Of a DNA stretch of 64,000 bases, positions 52,947 to 64,000 are shown one piece after another. The position numbers and the translations under genes were made by a program. The stretch is taken from contig JASBNA010000002.1 in NCBI GenBank assembly GCA_038087015.1, positions 496,001 through 560,000 of the forward strand, read 5' to 3'. The stretch is from Cerrena zonata. Its lineage: Eukaryota; Basidiomycota; Agaricomycetes; Polyporales; Cerrenaceae. Positions within the stretch are counted from its first letter, which is position 1, and each line of letters begins with the position of its first letter. Below the pieces are notes generated by a model. That model saw nothing but the letters and a program-made list of their open reading frames with translations, was not told where the DNA came from and did no database searches.

Positions 52947-54203
52947 ATGGACTTCGCGCCAAAGTCGGGCTGTCCTATGTGTAGCATAGTCGCAACAGCT
53001 GTCCATGCTCCCTCGCATTCACCTCGCAATCCAGCGTTCCCAGCTGGCTCCAAGCAAGCTGAAGTTCTATGGCGAGACGACAACTTTACAATATACCGCG
53101 AGAGAGCAAACCCCGTGTCGAGTAAAGGACATCTTCTTGTAGTTTTCAAGTACGTATAATCAAGCACAACCGCTGCCCTTGAAGCCAATTCTTATTTGTC
53201 ATTGTGCACAGTCTCCATGTACCCTCAATATACATGCTGGTATGCTAGTAACTCGGCAATATAAGCAAACAACGATACTAACTATTTGGCTCTTTCGCGT
53301 TGCTCCACAGTCTACCAGCGACCTACCCCTCCTTGTTACACTTCGAGACTTGTCACGCCGTCTACTTTCCTCTCTCCTGCCCTCTTCAACACCTCAGTCC
53401 TCCCCATCGATCCAAGCTGTAACACCAGTCACCGCACAAACACCAGCACAACTCCTCCCTACTCGAGCCGCCTCTTCGTCAAACAACGAACTGTTTCGAA
53501 TTGGTTTCATAACACCGCCCTTCAAAGACAGCAAAATCCCCGTCACAGACCACCTACATGCACACGCTTACATCCTACCTGCGGACTTGATGGGCTGGTG
53601 GCGAGCGGTAGGCTTTAGTAATCTCGCTTGGTATGATGTCGACGACCTCATTGCAGAGATTCGGTAAGTTCTCCTTTGTGGCGCAACTTCCATACTTCAT
53701 GTCTTCATGACGGAACCGCGCGCTTTCTACCACTACGCTTAAATGTATAAGTACTGACATTGGGGTCCGAACTATTTAGGGAAGAATCTTCAAACAACCG
53801 AGTACGGTCGGGGCCCTCGACCCACGACCGACCACGACCAATCGACCAAGTACCCACTGCAGGGGCGAGACGAGGACTATCCAACGGAGTCGAAACAACA
53901 GATTCATCACTAGCGGTGGATGATATTGAAGATCCAGAGTCGCAACCACGCAGACGTTCTAGCGCCCTCCTCTCGCCAACGTCAACGCTAGGCTCTAACT
54001 CTCCGTCACAATCTCCTTCTTCGTCCAGATCCCCAACCAGGACGAACACGACACCTCATTTAACCGTGGATGTTGGAAATAACGCTCCCTTTACGGGTGC
54101 TGGTGGAGCTCTCATTATGAGTCCTATTGAAGATGGTTTAAGAACACCCACAGGCACTAGACATTGGTCGCCCAGCTCACCAATACCCGAAATACGTCTA
54201 TGA
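52947..54203 (+). CDS. HIT-domain (aprataxin/Hint-like) protein
   Basis: Nucleotide-binding histidine-triad protein. Four exons: the first gives MDFAPKSGCPMCSIVATAVH and VLWRDDNFTIYRERANPVSS with KGHLLVVF, then NLHVPSIYML, a third with TSDLPLLVTLRDLSRRLLSS, and FRIGFITPPFKDSKIPVTDH followed by LHAHAYILP. The HLHAHAYI run is the His-x-His-x-His active-site motif. It continues ADLMGWWRAVGFSNLAWYDV. A fourth exon is a long Ser/Pro/Arg-rich disordered tail to 54203. The CPMC at the start looks like half of a zinc knuckle. Substrate is unknown; hydrolysis of nucleoside-5'-phosphoramidates or AMP-type conjugates would be usual for the family. Confidence 0.89.
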
Positions 54204-55280
54204 CCGACGTCGACGTATGGCGTATCGCCAATGCGCTAAATTACGTCTAGTCTACGCGTCCTGTCTACCCCTTCAGTCCTTCGTGTCATTCGCTGTCGTT
54301 TATTGTGATCTTCCCAGCATTGTTTTTCTTTCTCTGTCTCATCCTGATACCTCATTGACTCTCATAGGCTCCCTTACATTTGGTCATTATATTCGTTATT
54401 CTCGAGGCGGATCTTTCCTACCAGAACTTTTTTCATTGCTTTTACTCGACACCATACGTGCCAATATCACATACATTCCATTTATCTCTGTCCTCGAGAG
54501 ACTATGATCTCGTTATTAACACCAACTACGGTAATTATAGACCATCACCTCCTTTCCCCCGCTAAAGTGACCCTTGATTCTCCCCATCAGCGAGTGTCTC
54601 TTTATGAGAACATATCTCCGACGCCGACCTGAGACAGGATGTAGTGTCCCGTTGTGTGTGCACAGCGTGTCTCCTACTTGTGTATACATCTGTTGTGCTG
54701 CTTCCGATCATCTCAACCTGCGCACGCTTGGCATCCACAATAAACTTCCACAGCGGTCTATTTATCCGTCCTCAGCAACCACAAATTGATATTCAACCGA
54801 GGCCTCTCGTTGCTACGACAGACCTTCGAGGACCACCTTTAGAAAGTTTAGAACCGTAATATTGAGACTGCGCACCCGACGGGACGCTGTGTTTCGAATG
54901 GGTGTAAATTCAAGTTCGGAGGGCGCTGATGTGATTGTTGTTTGTCAGATAAGCTGTTGGGTCGGACGTACGGGTACCTGGAAAGTTTCTCCGAGTTTTC
55001 GGTGATCATATTTGACATGTACGATATGCAGCTTTATGAAGTGGTTTGTCCAGACTTAATTGCGGGACGGAACTATTCATGACATTTCATTAGATATCCT
55101 AGTAGGTGCATGGAGAGGCTATGGAGAGCAAAAAAACAAACAAGATGAGTGGTGTAAATATTGTTACGGATATTCAAAAAGCGATGTGAGTCTATGTTAT
55201 TATGAAAACATTTTGAGAAGTCCGGGTCATTGAGCTACGAAAGCAAGTGCAAGTGAGATGGTATGATAGGTAGGATTACA
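54204..55280. other. About 1.1 kb between converging genes, no gene seen
   Basis: Between the stops of the HIT gene and BLM10. Frames are short and without family resemblance. Contains 3' untranslated sequence of both genes. Confidence 0.5.
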
Positions 55281-58200
55281 TTAAGCATCTGCATGAGTGT
55301 ACAGTTGGTCAATAAAAACATGTAACTTAGCAGGTAAATGATACGCACAATACGAAGAACCTGTGAGCAGGGTGGACAGAGCACTGAGTTGCTCATCAGT
55401 AAACTTCTTCTGGTCTTCATGCCAGGTATCTTGATGAGTCATTCGGAAATTACTGGCACATTTCCGAACAGTTCCTGAGATGGGGATCTAAAATTATCAC
55501 GATACGTCAGATAATCTAGTGCCTATTCACAAGAATAAAACATGCCACTCACAGGGTCATAAGTATACAGGACAAGTACCTCCGTCATGAGTCCGGGCAT
55601 CCAACTCTCAATGGTGTAAGGATAACTATCAATCAGCGCACAGATACCCAACACCGCCGCATGCCGCTGACGCAGGGCGACCTGGTATACCGGGGACGAC
55701 TTCTCTGGGAGCTTACTGTGTTTCGCAAGACGGATGAACCTGTCCTTCAACGCGAGCACACTCCGTCGAGGGGAAACGCGAAGAATACCAGACAGTGTTG
55801 TCGCGGCCATCTCTCGAACCTCGACGATCTCATCGTCAAGACAGCGACAAACGACTTCCATCATCTCCACTATCTTGATGTCGCTAATAACAGGTGCCTG
55901 ACGGAAATAGAAGACTAGACACAGGTATTATGATAAATATAGAAAGCATTGATCATAAAAATATCCAACTTACTTTGGACCAGTGGCAGGACCTTGAGAC
56001 GGACTCTCCATGACTATAATTAATAAGGTATCAAACTGCGGTCAGAGTTAGCCGGCTTTAGAACGTCGAAAAGACATACCGGTGAGGTCTGAATTGCGTT
56101 AAAGATAGCACTGAGAATGGGGCTAACTAGGGGCTTAGGAGGAGTCACGCCACACATGCGAATGAGGAGAAGCTTCGAACGTTGAGCGAGATCGTTGTTG
56201 TCGTTGACTATAAATAGAGGCTATTCAATGACTAGCATTCAAGACGGGTATAATAGGACTCACTTTCAGTAAAACGGAATATTTCCGGCTACAGAGGACA
56301 AGTATTAAGCACTATAAAGGCCGAGGGAATCGAGACGTGTACTCACCAACAATGGCATGATGTAATCGAAGATCTTGACTGCGTTGGTGTCATGAATACT
56401 TTGGAACAGCCATCGACAAACCATGATGCCAACCCTGCGAAGGAAATAGTCGATTAGGGCCTGAATAATTGAACAGATGCAAAGAATGCTGACCTGTCGT
56501 AAGTCGACTGGAAAGCACGAGCTCCCGGTAGTCGTTGATCGCGCCAAACCGCGAACTTCTCAGCCAACTCTTGGACACGTCCTTCATGGAATACTCCTCG
56601 AGTACCCATAAGATCACTCTCGAGCGGGGCGGTTCGGCTCTCCCTCACAACAACTTCAGGAGTGCGCAGAGAATAGGTAGGTGACCACTAAATCTCGATG
56701 AGTGTGCGAGAAATGGCAGGATATTACTAGGAACTCACCATGACTTTGCTGGTAAACGATAATAAGTCGCTGACGTATGCGAGAACCTATATTGATGGTC
56801 GATGGTCAATGTCATGTTTGAACCCGCAAAGATGTAAACGCGTACGTCGTCATGATCACTAGAGAGTTGTGGCCAATAGATGGTCAAAGCTTCCTCCACC
56901 CACGCCGTGGATTTCCAACCAGTATACTGATAGAATGACTGGAAGAACGAGAGAATCTTCACGATGTCGAAGGTCGATTCCGCATGGAAATCGACAGTGC
57001 GAAGTTCGTTCATGAGCTGATCTACGATCGGTTGTACTCGTCTAGGATCTCGATTGCAGAAAATGTACTAAAATGAACGATGAGTTAGAAGTACAACGTC
57101 GGAATAGGTCTGCAAACGGTACCTCTAGAAAAGAGCCCCAAATAGGCAGAGTGTCGTTGCTCTTCTGATCCAGGATTTTGCCTATGTGAGGCTGCAACCA
57201 ATCCCAGAACTTTGCCTGGTTATCAGCAGGCCAATGTTTCGAAGCTAAGATGTGATCGAGCAACTTAATATTAAATCAACCACATTTGGGATTGAAACGT
57301 ACCGCCGATGATAGCTGCCATGAACTCTGCTGCTCCTCTTTGCTTGTTCTTGTCATCCTTCTTAAGGAGTTTCTCGATGATAGGCCGCAACACCGAGAAC
57401 GGTTCATCCCCAAGCAGCTGGACTATGAAATCATGAGTACCTAGTGCAAACCAATAATCACGACAAGAACTTACGTATAGATTTTACAGCGGAAACGTTG
57501 TCTTGTAGGATAACGTCGGAGTTGTTTTCAGAGGAGAAATGCACCGAAACCTTCTCCCAAAATTCAGACTTCTGGCTGTTTTCACGCAAGAGGTCAACAA
57601 TGTCCTGGCAATCAGAGGCCCAAGGCAGAAGTGCGTGGACGTCAGGCTGCGGTGCTAGATATGCAGTATAAGTGTCTTCCCAAGCCAACCAACCACTCAG
57701 GATCTTATCCCGGATTAGCCTAGGAAAGATTCGATGAGTATCGCAATGGCATCTAAGTAGACAAATGGGAGTTCTTACGGTTGTGCTCTCGCTTTCTGTA
57801 AATCAAGAGGTATACGATAGTCCTCCATGAATTTCTGTGTGAACCCTTCACTCGGGTCAGTGACAGGAACTTGTTGACGCAGAGGATTGTCGTTCTGCTC
57901 CATAATCATATTTTCTGGTGTATGACTGAGAGATCGAATCTTGATGAACCGGGAAACTTTCATGATCGCACGTAGTGCGTACTATGTATAGCAAGATTAT
58001 TAGGTGTGCGCTGCAAATAAGTGAGGAACTGGACATACGTAACGCTACAAAGGAATGATTAGCTGAGGAGTTCTAATAATATAACGATTTGCTTACCATA
58101 GTAGAATTTGAGTCATGCATCTTGTCTAAGAATAGTTGTACGTGTTCTCGTGAAGGTGGTGAATCACGACGAAGCAGTGTTCGTAGACAGCGTACAGCAA

Positions 58201-61200
58201 TGATGGAATACTTCCAGTGTGTACTTGATGTCTGACCAATTTTGACAATCATATCCGTCTATCAGGCGGTTAGTGAGATTATAAACCATCATTAGCCCAG
58301 TGAAGGTGAACTGACTGTGCGTTTGACTCCTTCGTTCCACAGCTCCACTCGCTGAATTCGCTGCTTTCTAGTCGCGGCAACTATCGAAGGGTCGTCTACT
58401 ACGTCCGACAAGCAGGCTTTCAAGTTTCTACATGCCTCGTCCAATAAAGGGCTGGTGATATCGTAAAGGGCATAACTTGGCTCGGAGAGACTGGTGATGC
58501 CTATAGATCGATTAACACCTGCTATACATTCGCATTTGTGAATATACATACTTTTCTCAGCTAACGAAGAGACGCAATTTTGGATTGAGGGCTGATACCG
58601 TAATTAGCTCAAGCGTTGCATTATTTGTTTATTAAAACTCACCTTCTCGTTATGTTGGCACGCAAAGAGTCTGCTGAAGAAGTCTGCCGCTAAAGTAGGT
58701 TCTGTGCGAAAGTTAGGATAAATCAAGATAGCTCAAGATCATTCCAGTGCTCGCCTTTCACCGCATATTTCCCTATACAAGATCTACCGTTAGTTTAACC
58801 GATAGTAGAGAGTAAACAATCGTACCAAATAAGTCTCCATTCAAGGTCCACAGTGCACCCTTCATACGATCATCTTCATTTCCAGGTTCTAAGGCTTTGT
58901 AAAGGATGGGCAGGCTACGACGACGTACACCATCGAAACACTAAGGAATATGTTAAGTATAGAACCACCAATAGTCAACCGCGATAGAGTGCTCACCGAG
59001 CAGAGATTCTGCAGAAGAGTTTGACTTGTTCTGTAAAAACGGTTCGTTGAGCTAAGTACAGACTTAGCAATCAGAGAAACCACATACTCCCTAACTTTAA
59101 AAGAGAATCAATACAAAGCAATGTTATTTCAAGAGTAACAACAAACTTACCTGTTGCGTAATGCCACAAAGACCATTCTGTGACTTCGTCAATCAGCTGA
59201 TTCTCAACCGTAGTTCTTATCCTTTCAACAGAGTTCCAATGAAGTCTCGCAGCATGATGAAGCCTAGCTTTTCGTACCCAGACCGCTCTCGGCCACGCTT
59301 TCTGACCAGCATACTGTCTTGTAACGTTCAACTCGCTATGATACCTTTGTACTTGTAGGTACAAGCTATCTCGACTATCCCCATATTCCATCATGTACGT
59401 CCGAATGGAGCGTATCTTGAGGTTTGATCAGAATAAGCAATCGCAGTTTCTTTGTTTCCGAACACGTACCAGCATTTGAACGGCATCGACAGTATTCTCT
59501 TCACCTTGTCGACGCAACTCATTTGAAGCCTTGTACAAGAAGGCTCCGAATCGCTTTTTCAGCTTGGTGATATACTGATGTCTAGGGTCAGCTGGATCAG
59601 ACAATGCGAAGCCTGCGTTGAGTGGGTCAATGGAGGCGATCATCTCCATTGTCTCGTTCCTGATTTTGAGTCAGAATCAATCCTGAAACATGAAGTTTAC
59701 TACTCACAGGATATCTGATGTCTTCATTGTTTCCCGTATGTCATCTGAAGTAATGTTCTCCTTTACCAGTGTAGGGACACCCGCAAATGCATGGCGAACG
59801 AAATTCAAGTATCTAGAAAGAGATGAGAAATGAAAGTATATTCCCATGTCAGACAATCACCTGCAGAAATCGTTGCGCCAGATAGCATCGATTGTGTGTC
59901 CTAACAACATTTATATCAGTCACGTCTGCATTGTTAGTAGAAAATAGTATTACCTGGTTCAACTAGTTGCTCAAGAGTATCTAGAGCAGGTTCTACGACT
60001 TCACGGAATATTTCAAGAGCGAAGTCGATCTCCTCGGCGTTTGGTACATGCCATGTAATCTAAGCCGTCTCAGTAATAGTAGTGATCCATGAGGGATGAA
60101 AGCATACCTTGGCCTCGTCGTGTTTATAAAGACGTCCCCAATGCTTGTGGTGACTTGCACGGAACTCTGATGCCAAGTGATGAATTAGTTGCAAACTCAC
60201 TTCACAAACATAGATATGGCTACGAACCGTCGCTGAGCCATTCGTCAGGATTTACGAACTTGTTCTCCAGTGGATATGTGTGAGTTAGTGTCAACAGTGT
60301 ACTAGATACTAGTTTTGCACTCGACGAGTACCCTCTTTTGGCAAGTGTCTTCTTGAGTAACGCTTTGAATAAATGGATGAGCGTATCCTTATACTTCAAC
60401 GCCTGTAGCAAATTATTAGATCATCAATGATGCACTATAACTTTCAAGTACTTACTGCACGCCCATCACTTCAAATTCGAGTCGTATATTGTCAGCCACA
60501 CAATATTTAACAGCCATCAAGTTCACTCACTTGTACATAGTACCTCGGAGAATCGCCAAATCTAAAATGCAAACTCAGATACCGGAAACACATAAGTCAA
60601 AATCCCCACTCACTCCAGTGAAGAGTAGCATCAGAAGGTAAAGGTGTTGACTTCAAAGACGTCGACCTCATAGAACTTGCACCATGGTCGAGCTCAGTCT
60701 CTATATTCCTAGCACAGAAAGGCAAGAACTTCTCCAGCGTCTTGACAGGGTCTGTATTGGCTACACATTCCACCAACTGATGAATGGCGCGAACGGCATT
60801 CGATCGGACGTTCGTACTAGCGTAGTCGAACACCATGTTGAGGACCATATCGAACAGAGAGTCAGATAAATGGACACAGATTTGGCTGAAAGCACCAGAG
60901 ACCGAATCCACGAGTTGGACTGTAGAGCTGTCAGAAGAAAGAACGTACAAAGGACCTTGAATATGACGTACCTTCAGTCTGGCCACCTGCAGCTCCCTCT
61001 TCAGGCAAATTCTCAAATAAGAGGATCACCCTACGCAAGAATGCGGCGACCCAATCAGCAAAATTGCTACATGTGTCCCTAAGAACGGCGTCTTCTTCCT
61101 CGGTAGTAAGTCCTTTCTCGGATCCTGCTTCAACACCATCAGGCATGCTAGAAATCTCCAGCTTAGATGATGTTTTTAATCCGTCATCAACGCTGACAAC

Positions 61201-63966
61201 AGTTTGTTGCAAGTCGTCCTCGAGCTCGCCGAATTTGATGTATTGAGCGACTTCAGTGAGGAAAGACGTTGTGCAGAACTAATCAGGTCGATCAGTAAGT
61301 CTTCCGTGGATAACAATAAAAATGAGGGGCGTACAGTCTTGTATGGGTCGTTCTATGAAAAAGAAAAATCCAGCCAGTCAGTGAATATATTTCACTATAA
61401 GCGAAATGTACGTACCAGGTCGATACCAGGAAGCAGCAACTCCAGAATCGGCAACAAATGCTTCGCACCCGCATAATACACATCCCTACACACAATAGCA
61501 GGAGCAATAGCCCCAAGAGCTTTAATCGACGCAGTCGTGCGCTGAGTCTTCCGACACAAATCAAAAACAAAGAAACGAATTTGTCAGCACAAAGCTTAAA
61601 CATCAAAATCGACACATCAAAATCAAAGACCAAAAATAGCCCCGATATGTCGTCCAAGACAATTTTATGACGGGACGACTGAATTCAATCACAATGTGAC
61701 TCCGAGTCGGACAATAACATACCTCGACTAACGCCTCGAGGGCAGGTACCGCTCGTTCCAGAATCGGATGCAAGATGAGATCGGGTTCCATGACACTCAT
61801 GCTCTTCAAGCAGCTTTGAATGTTGCTGACTGTGGTGTTGTCTTGTGACCACATGGCTAGGAATGCTACTGTTCGGAGACTCTTCACAAGTTCTCGTCTC
61901 ATATTTCGGGTCAGACGACGATGCTAGAATTTTAGTTAGTACGGGATATGGTTGTTGTCGGTTCCGGTATACGTACTGTAGGTGTTTTGCAGTCAGGTTT
62001 TTGTTCCGCATGCCAACCTAAATTGAATTCAGAATCATCGTGCAAAAAAAGAGAATAAGGATATCTTACGCTTGTTGAAATTGTACACAATATACTTGAT
62101 GAACGCACTCAACTACAAACAGCTAATCAGCACAACCTATAACGCAAAAGCAAAGCGCAACACGACTCACGTCACTCGTCCAACTCCCAGAATTAGTCGG
62201 ATGGAAGAATCCCTCACAAGACGCAATCATCTTCGCCAACGAATCAAGCGCTTTCGACCCTGCAAGGTATGTCTGTACCTTCAAATGACCACCCTTACCA
62301 AGTGGAGCAGACAGGTAATCTCCCAAAGCATGACCATTCACATGTCCATTGCTATGGGGTAGAGGCGTACTGGTCCCAGAACCAGATGGAGTATGGAAGG
62401 GTGTAGAGACGTTAGAACCTGGACTTGGGATTCCGTCAGGAGCCATTGAGTAAACAATGATTTGTGCGAGGGAAGCTATATTTGGGTTTGATTAGTGAGG
62501 GAAGTGGAATTTTGGTATCGTGAGGCATTTACCTATCCTCCATGTGGGCTTGGGTAGACGATCCAGTTCAAATGTGACTTGACTATCCGCATTTGTACCT
62601 GTAGACAATGATCCACCATCTGCTAACGGAATCTCTAAATATGACGAAAAGTCAGTATCAATCGAACTTAAACAATACCCCAAAGCGAAACAAGTCAAAC
62701 GAAACTCAAACTTACCCATCGAAGCTACACATTTACACATAATATAATTCCACTCCCTCTCACTAAAAATCCCCACATCCTGATACAACCCCATCCACCT
62801 CGAATTATGCATCCCCTTGATATCATCCTTCGACCAATTCGGTCTTCCCTCATCCTCCGTCCTCGCATCGTCCGGGATTTGTTCAATCCTCCTCGGGTCA
62901 CTGACCGTAGGGTCAATGTGCATCTCCGCTAGGCGAGAAAGGAACTGCAGCATCCGTTCGTCGTACATGTAGGAGTTCACGGACTCCCAGAGACGAAAGG
63001 TGAGAGGAAGGTAGGATTGAGGATGGGAGAGGGGGAGGAATGTGAACATATAGTATTGGGCTGCGAGAGTACGCTGTATACAAGTCATAGAGAATGAATA
63101 GTTATAAAATCAATATCAGGTAATTCTTATGTGGCGGATTGTACACTCACACTCAAACTAGTTCCGTTAATAAGAGGTACGAAAGTCTTGAGCATTTCGT
63201 CAATAGCCGCAGGATGGTAGAACCTCCTCGTGTGCTCAGCAAGATAACACATATACCAAGAAGTTGGACTATTCCCCCAGTCAGTTAATCAGCCACATTG
63301 CCATCTCCGAGTCGTACCCGACCTGGAAGCGAAAATATAAAACACGTACGGAATCTCGAACTGACGCCTCTTCAAGAAAAGGTCCTGGCTAAGAATATTA
63401 TATATAGGCTTCCACGGAAGCCTCATGTCGTCAACATTGAGCTTCTTCTTGGATTGAAGAAGCGTCTGGAGGTTCTCCGCACATGGGGCAAGGGTATGCG
63501 CCGGCATTCCGGGGGTGGTGCATATGTGGTAGTATAGAATAGCCAGTCTCTTCCTCTTCTCCTTTGGAATGGGATATCCTAACATACTCCAGCTGTATAT
63601 ATGGGTTAATACATTGCATTCACGAATAACAGTCGTCCTGTAAGTGTAATCGTAGAGAGGGACGTACTATGTGACCATACTATCCCATTGCTGCAACCCG
63701 GGATCATAGTCCTTGGCCTCGACACATTGCGTTATACGCAACAAAATGAATTCGAATAACTGTTGCACTTTCTTGTTCGATTCTATAGAATAAGGTAGCA
63801 GCCTAGCATAATGCTTCAGCTTGACCATATCCCGATCGTCGGTGGCCTGTGCAATGTCTTCTGGTATATACGGTTCATGAACATCGTTTAGGATCCCTCG
63901 GGAGTGACTAGGCGGCCCAGGGTCATCGAGTTGAAGAATAGAGACATCTGGCAAGTCCATGGCCAT
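55281..63966 (-). CDS. BLM10: Proteasome activator BLM10/PA200
   Basis: Large HEAT-repeat protein that caps the 20S proteasome and opens its gate. The minus strand starts at 63966 (MAMDLPDVSILQLDDPGPPS) and runs through dozens of short exons. Recognised parts: ARLLPYSIESNKKVQQLFEF, NILSQDLFLKRRQFEIPYVF, TFLPLSHPQSYLPLTFRLWE, SVNSYMYDERMLQFLSRLAE, EVREMAATTLSGILRV and, at the end, VRKCASNFRMTHQDTWHEDQ followed by KKFTDEQLSALSTLL. The C-terminus is made by an 8-base last exon (55281-55288): GT at 55348 and AG at 55289 join TAT-T to AT-GCT-TAA, giving Tyr-Tyr-Ala-stop, the motif that docks into the proteasome. Reading through instead would leave a 20-residue extension and no such motif. The 5' end is only 34 bases from the window edge, so an extra upstream exon cannot be ruled out. 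Confidence 0.94.
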
Positions 63967-64000
63967 GACGTATGTCTAGCAATGCGCTGTCGAGCTATAG

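Noticed and set aside
55289..55348. Read-through C-terminus of BLM10
   Set aside because: It adds a tail after SSYCA and destroys the conserved Tyr-Tyr-Ala end, which a standard 60-base intron restores exactly.

Overview
The window looks like nuclear DNA of a basidiomycete fungus, most likely an Agaricomycete. Genes are dense, sit on both strands and are cut by many short introns of about 45-70 bases, with GT at the donor and AG at the acceptor in all but one case. tRNA genes carry introns. The mobile element (Plavaka-type transposase plus a DUF6698 protein) belongs to families known mainly from Agaricomycetes. Exon joins were worked out by hand from reading frame, splice signals and recalled family sequences; no search was run.

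Layout. 0.4-9.5 kb: a basidiomycete-type unknown protein (-), an F-box protein (+), AP-3 sigma (+), Mediator MED6 (-) head to head with an NRAMP metal transporter (+). 9.5-13.6 kb: a tRNA-Lys and then about 4 kb with no supportable gene. 13.6-22.9 kb: a C2H2 zinc-finger protein, a large-subunit catalase with CRE-like motifs upstream, a second tRNA-Lys and two F-box-type genes, all on + except the tRNA. 23.3-31.7 kb: MCM5 (-), tRNA-Thr (+), TIM21 (+), V-ATPase subunit F (-), ECD/SGT1-like protein (+). 32.3-39.7 kb: a secreted Gly/Asn-rich protein made of alternating repeat exons (+), a CSC1/OSCA-type channel (-), a small membrane protein (-). About 39.8-49.1 kb: one mobile element with a Plavaka-type transposase and an accessory gene on -, and a divergent DUF6698 gene on +. 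49.2-64 kb: an unknown two-exon gene (-), translin-associated factor X (-), a HIT-domain protein (+), and the proteasome activator BLM10 (-), which fills the right end.

Most single-copy genes are core housekeeping functions: membrane traffic, transcription, metal uptake, redox defence, replication licensing, mitochondrial import, vacuole acidification and proteasome activation. Several form head-to-head pairs sharing a short promoter region (MED6/NRAMP, MCM5/TIM21, VMA7/ECD, TSNAX/HIT).

Points that stand out: (1) an apparently intact three-gene transposon; (2) a secreted repeat protein with exons in strict A-B-A-B-A-B-A order, all joined in the same phase, with a dibasic site in every A unit; (3) the last intron of BLM10 splits the codons of the C-terminal Tyr-Tyr-Ala motif; (4) reading-frame breaks in MCM5, the catalase and one F-box gene, which look more like sequence errors than decay, at least in MCM5.
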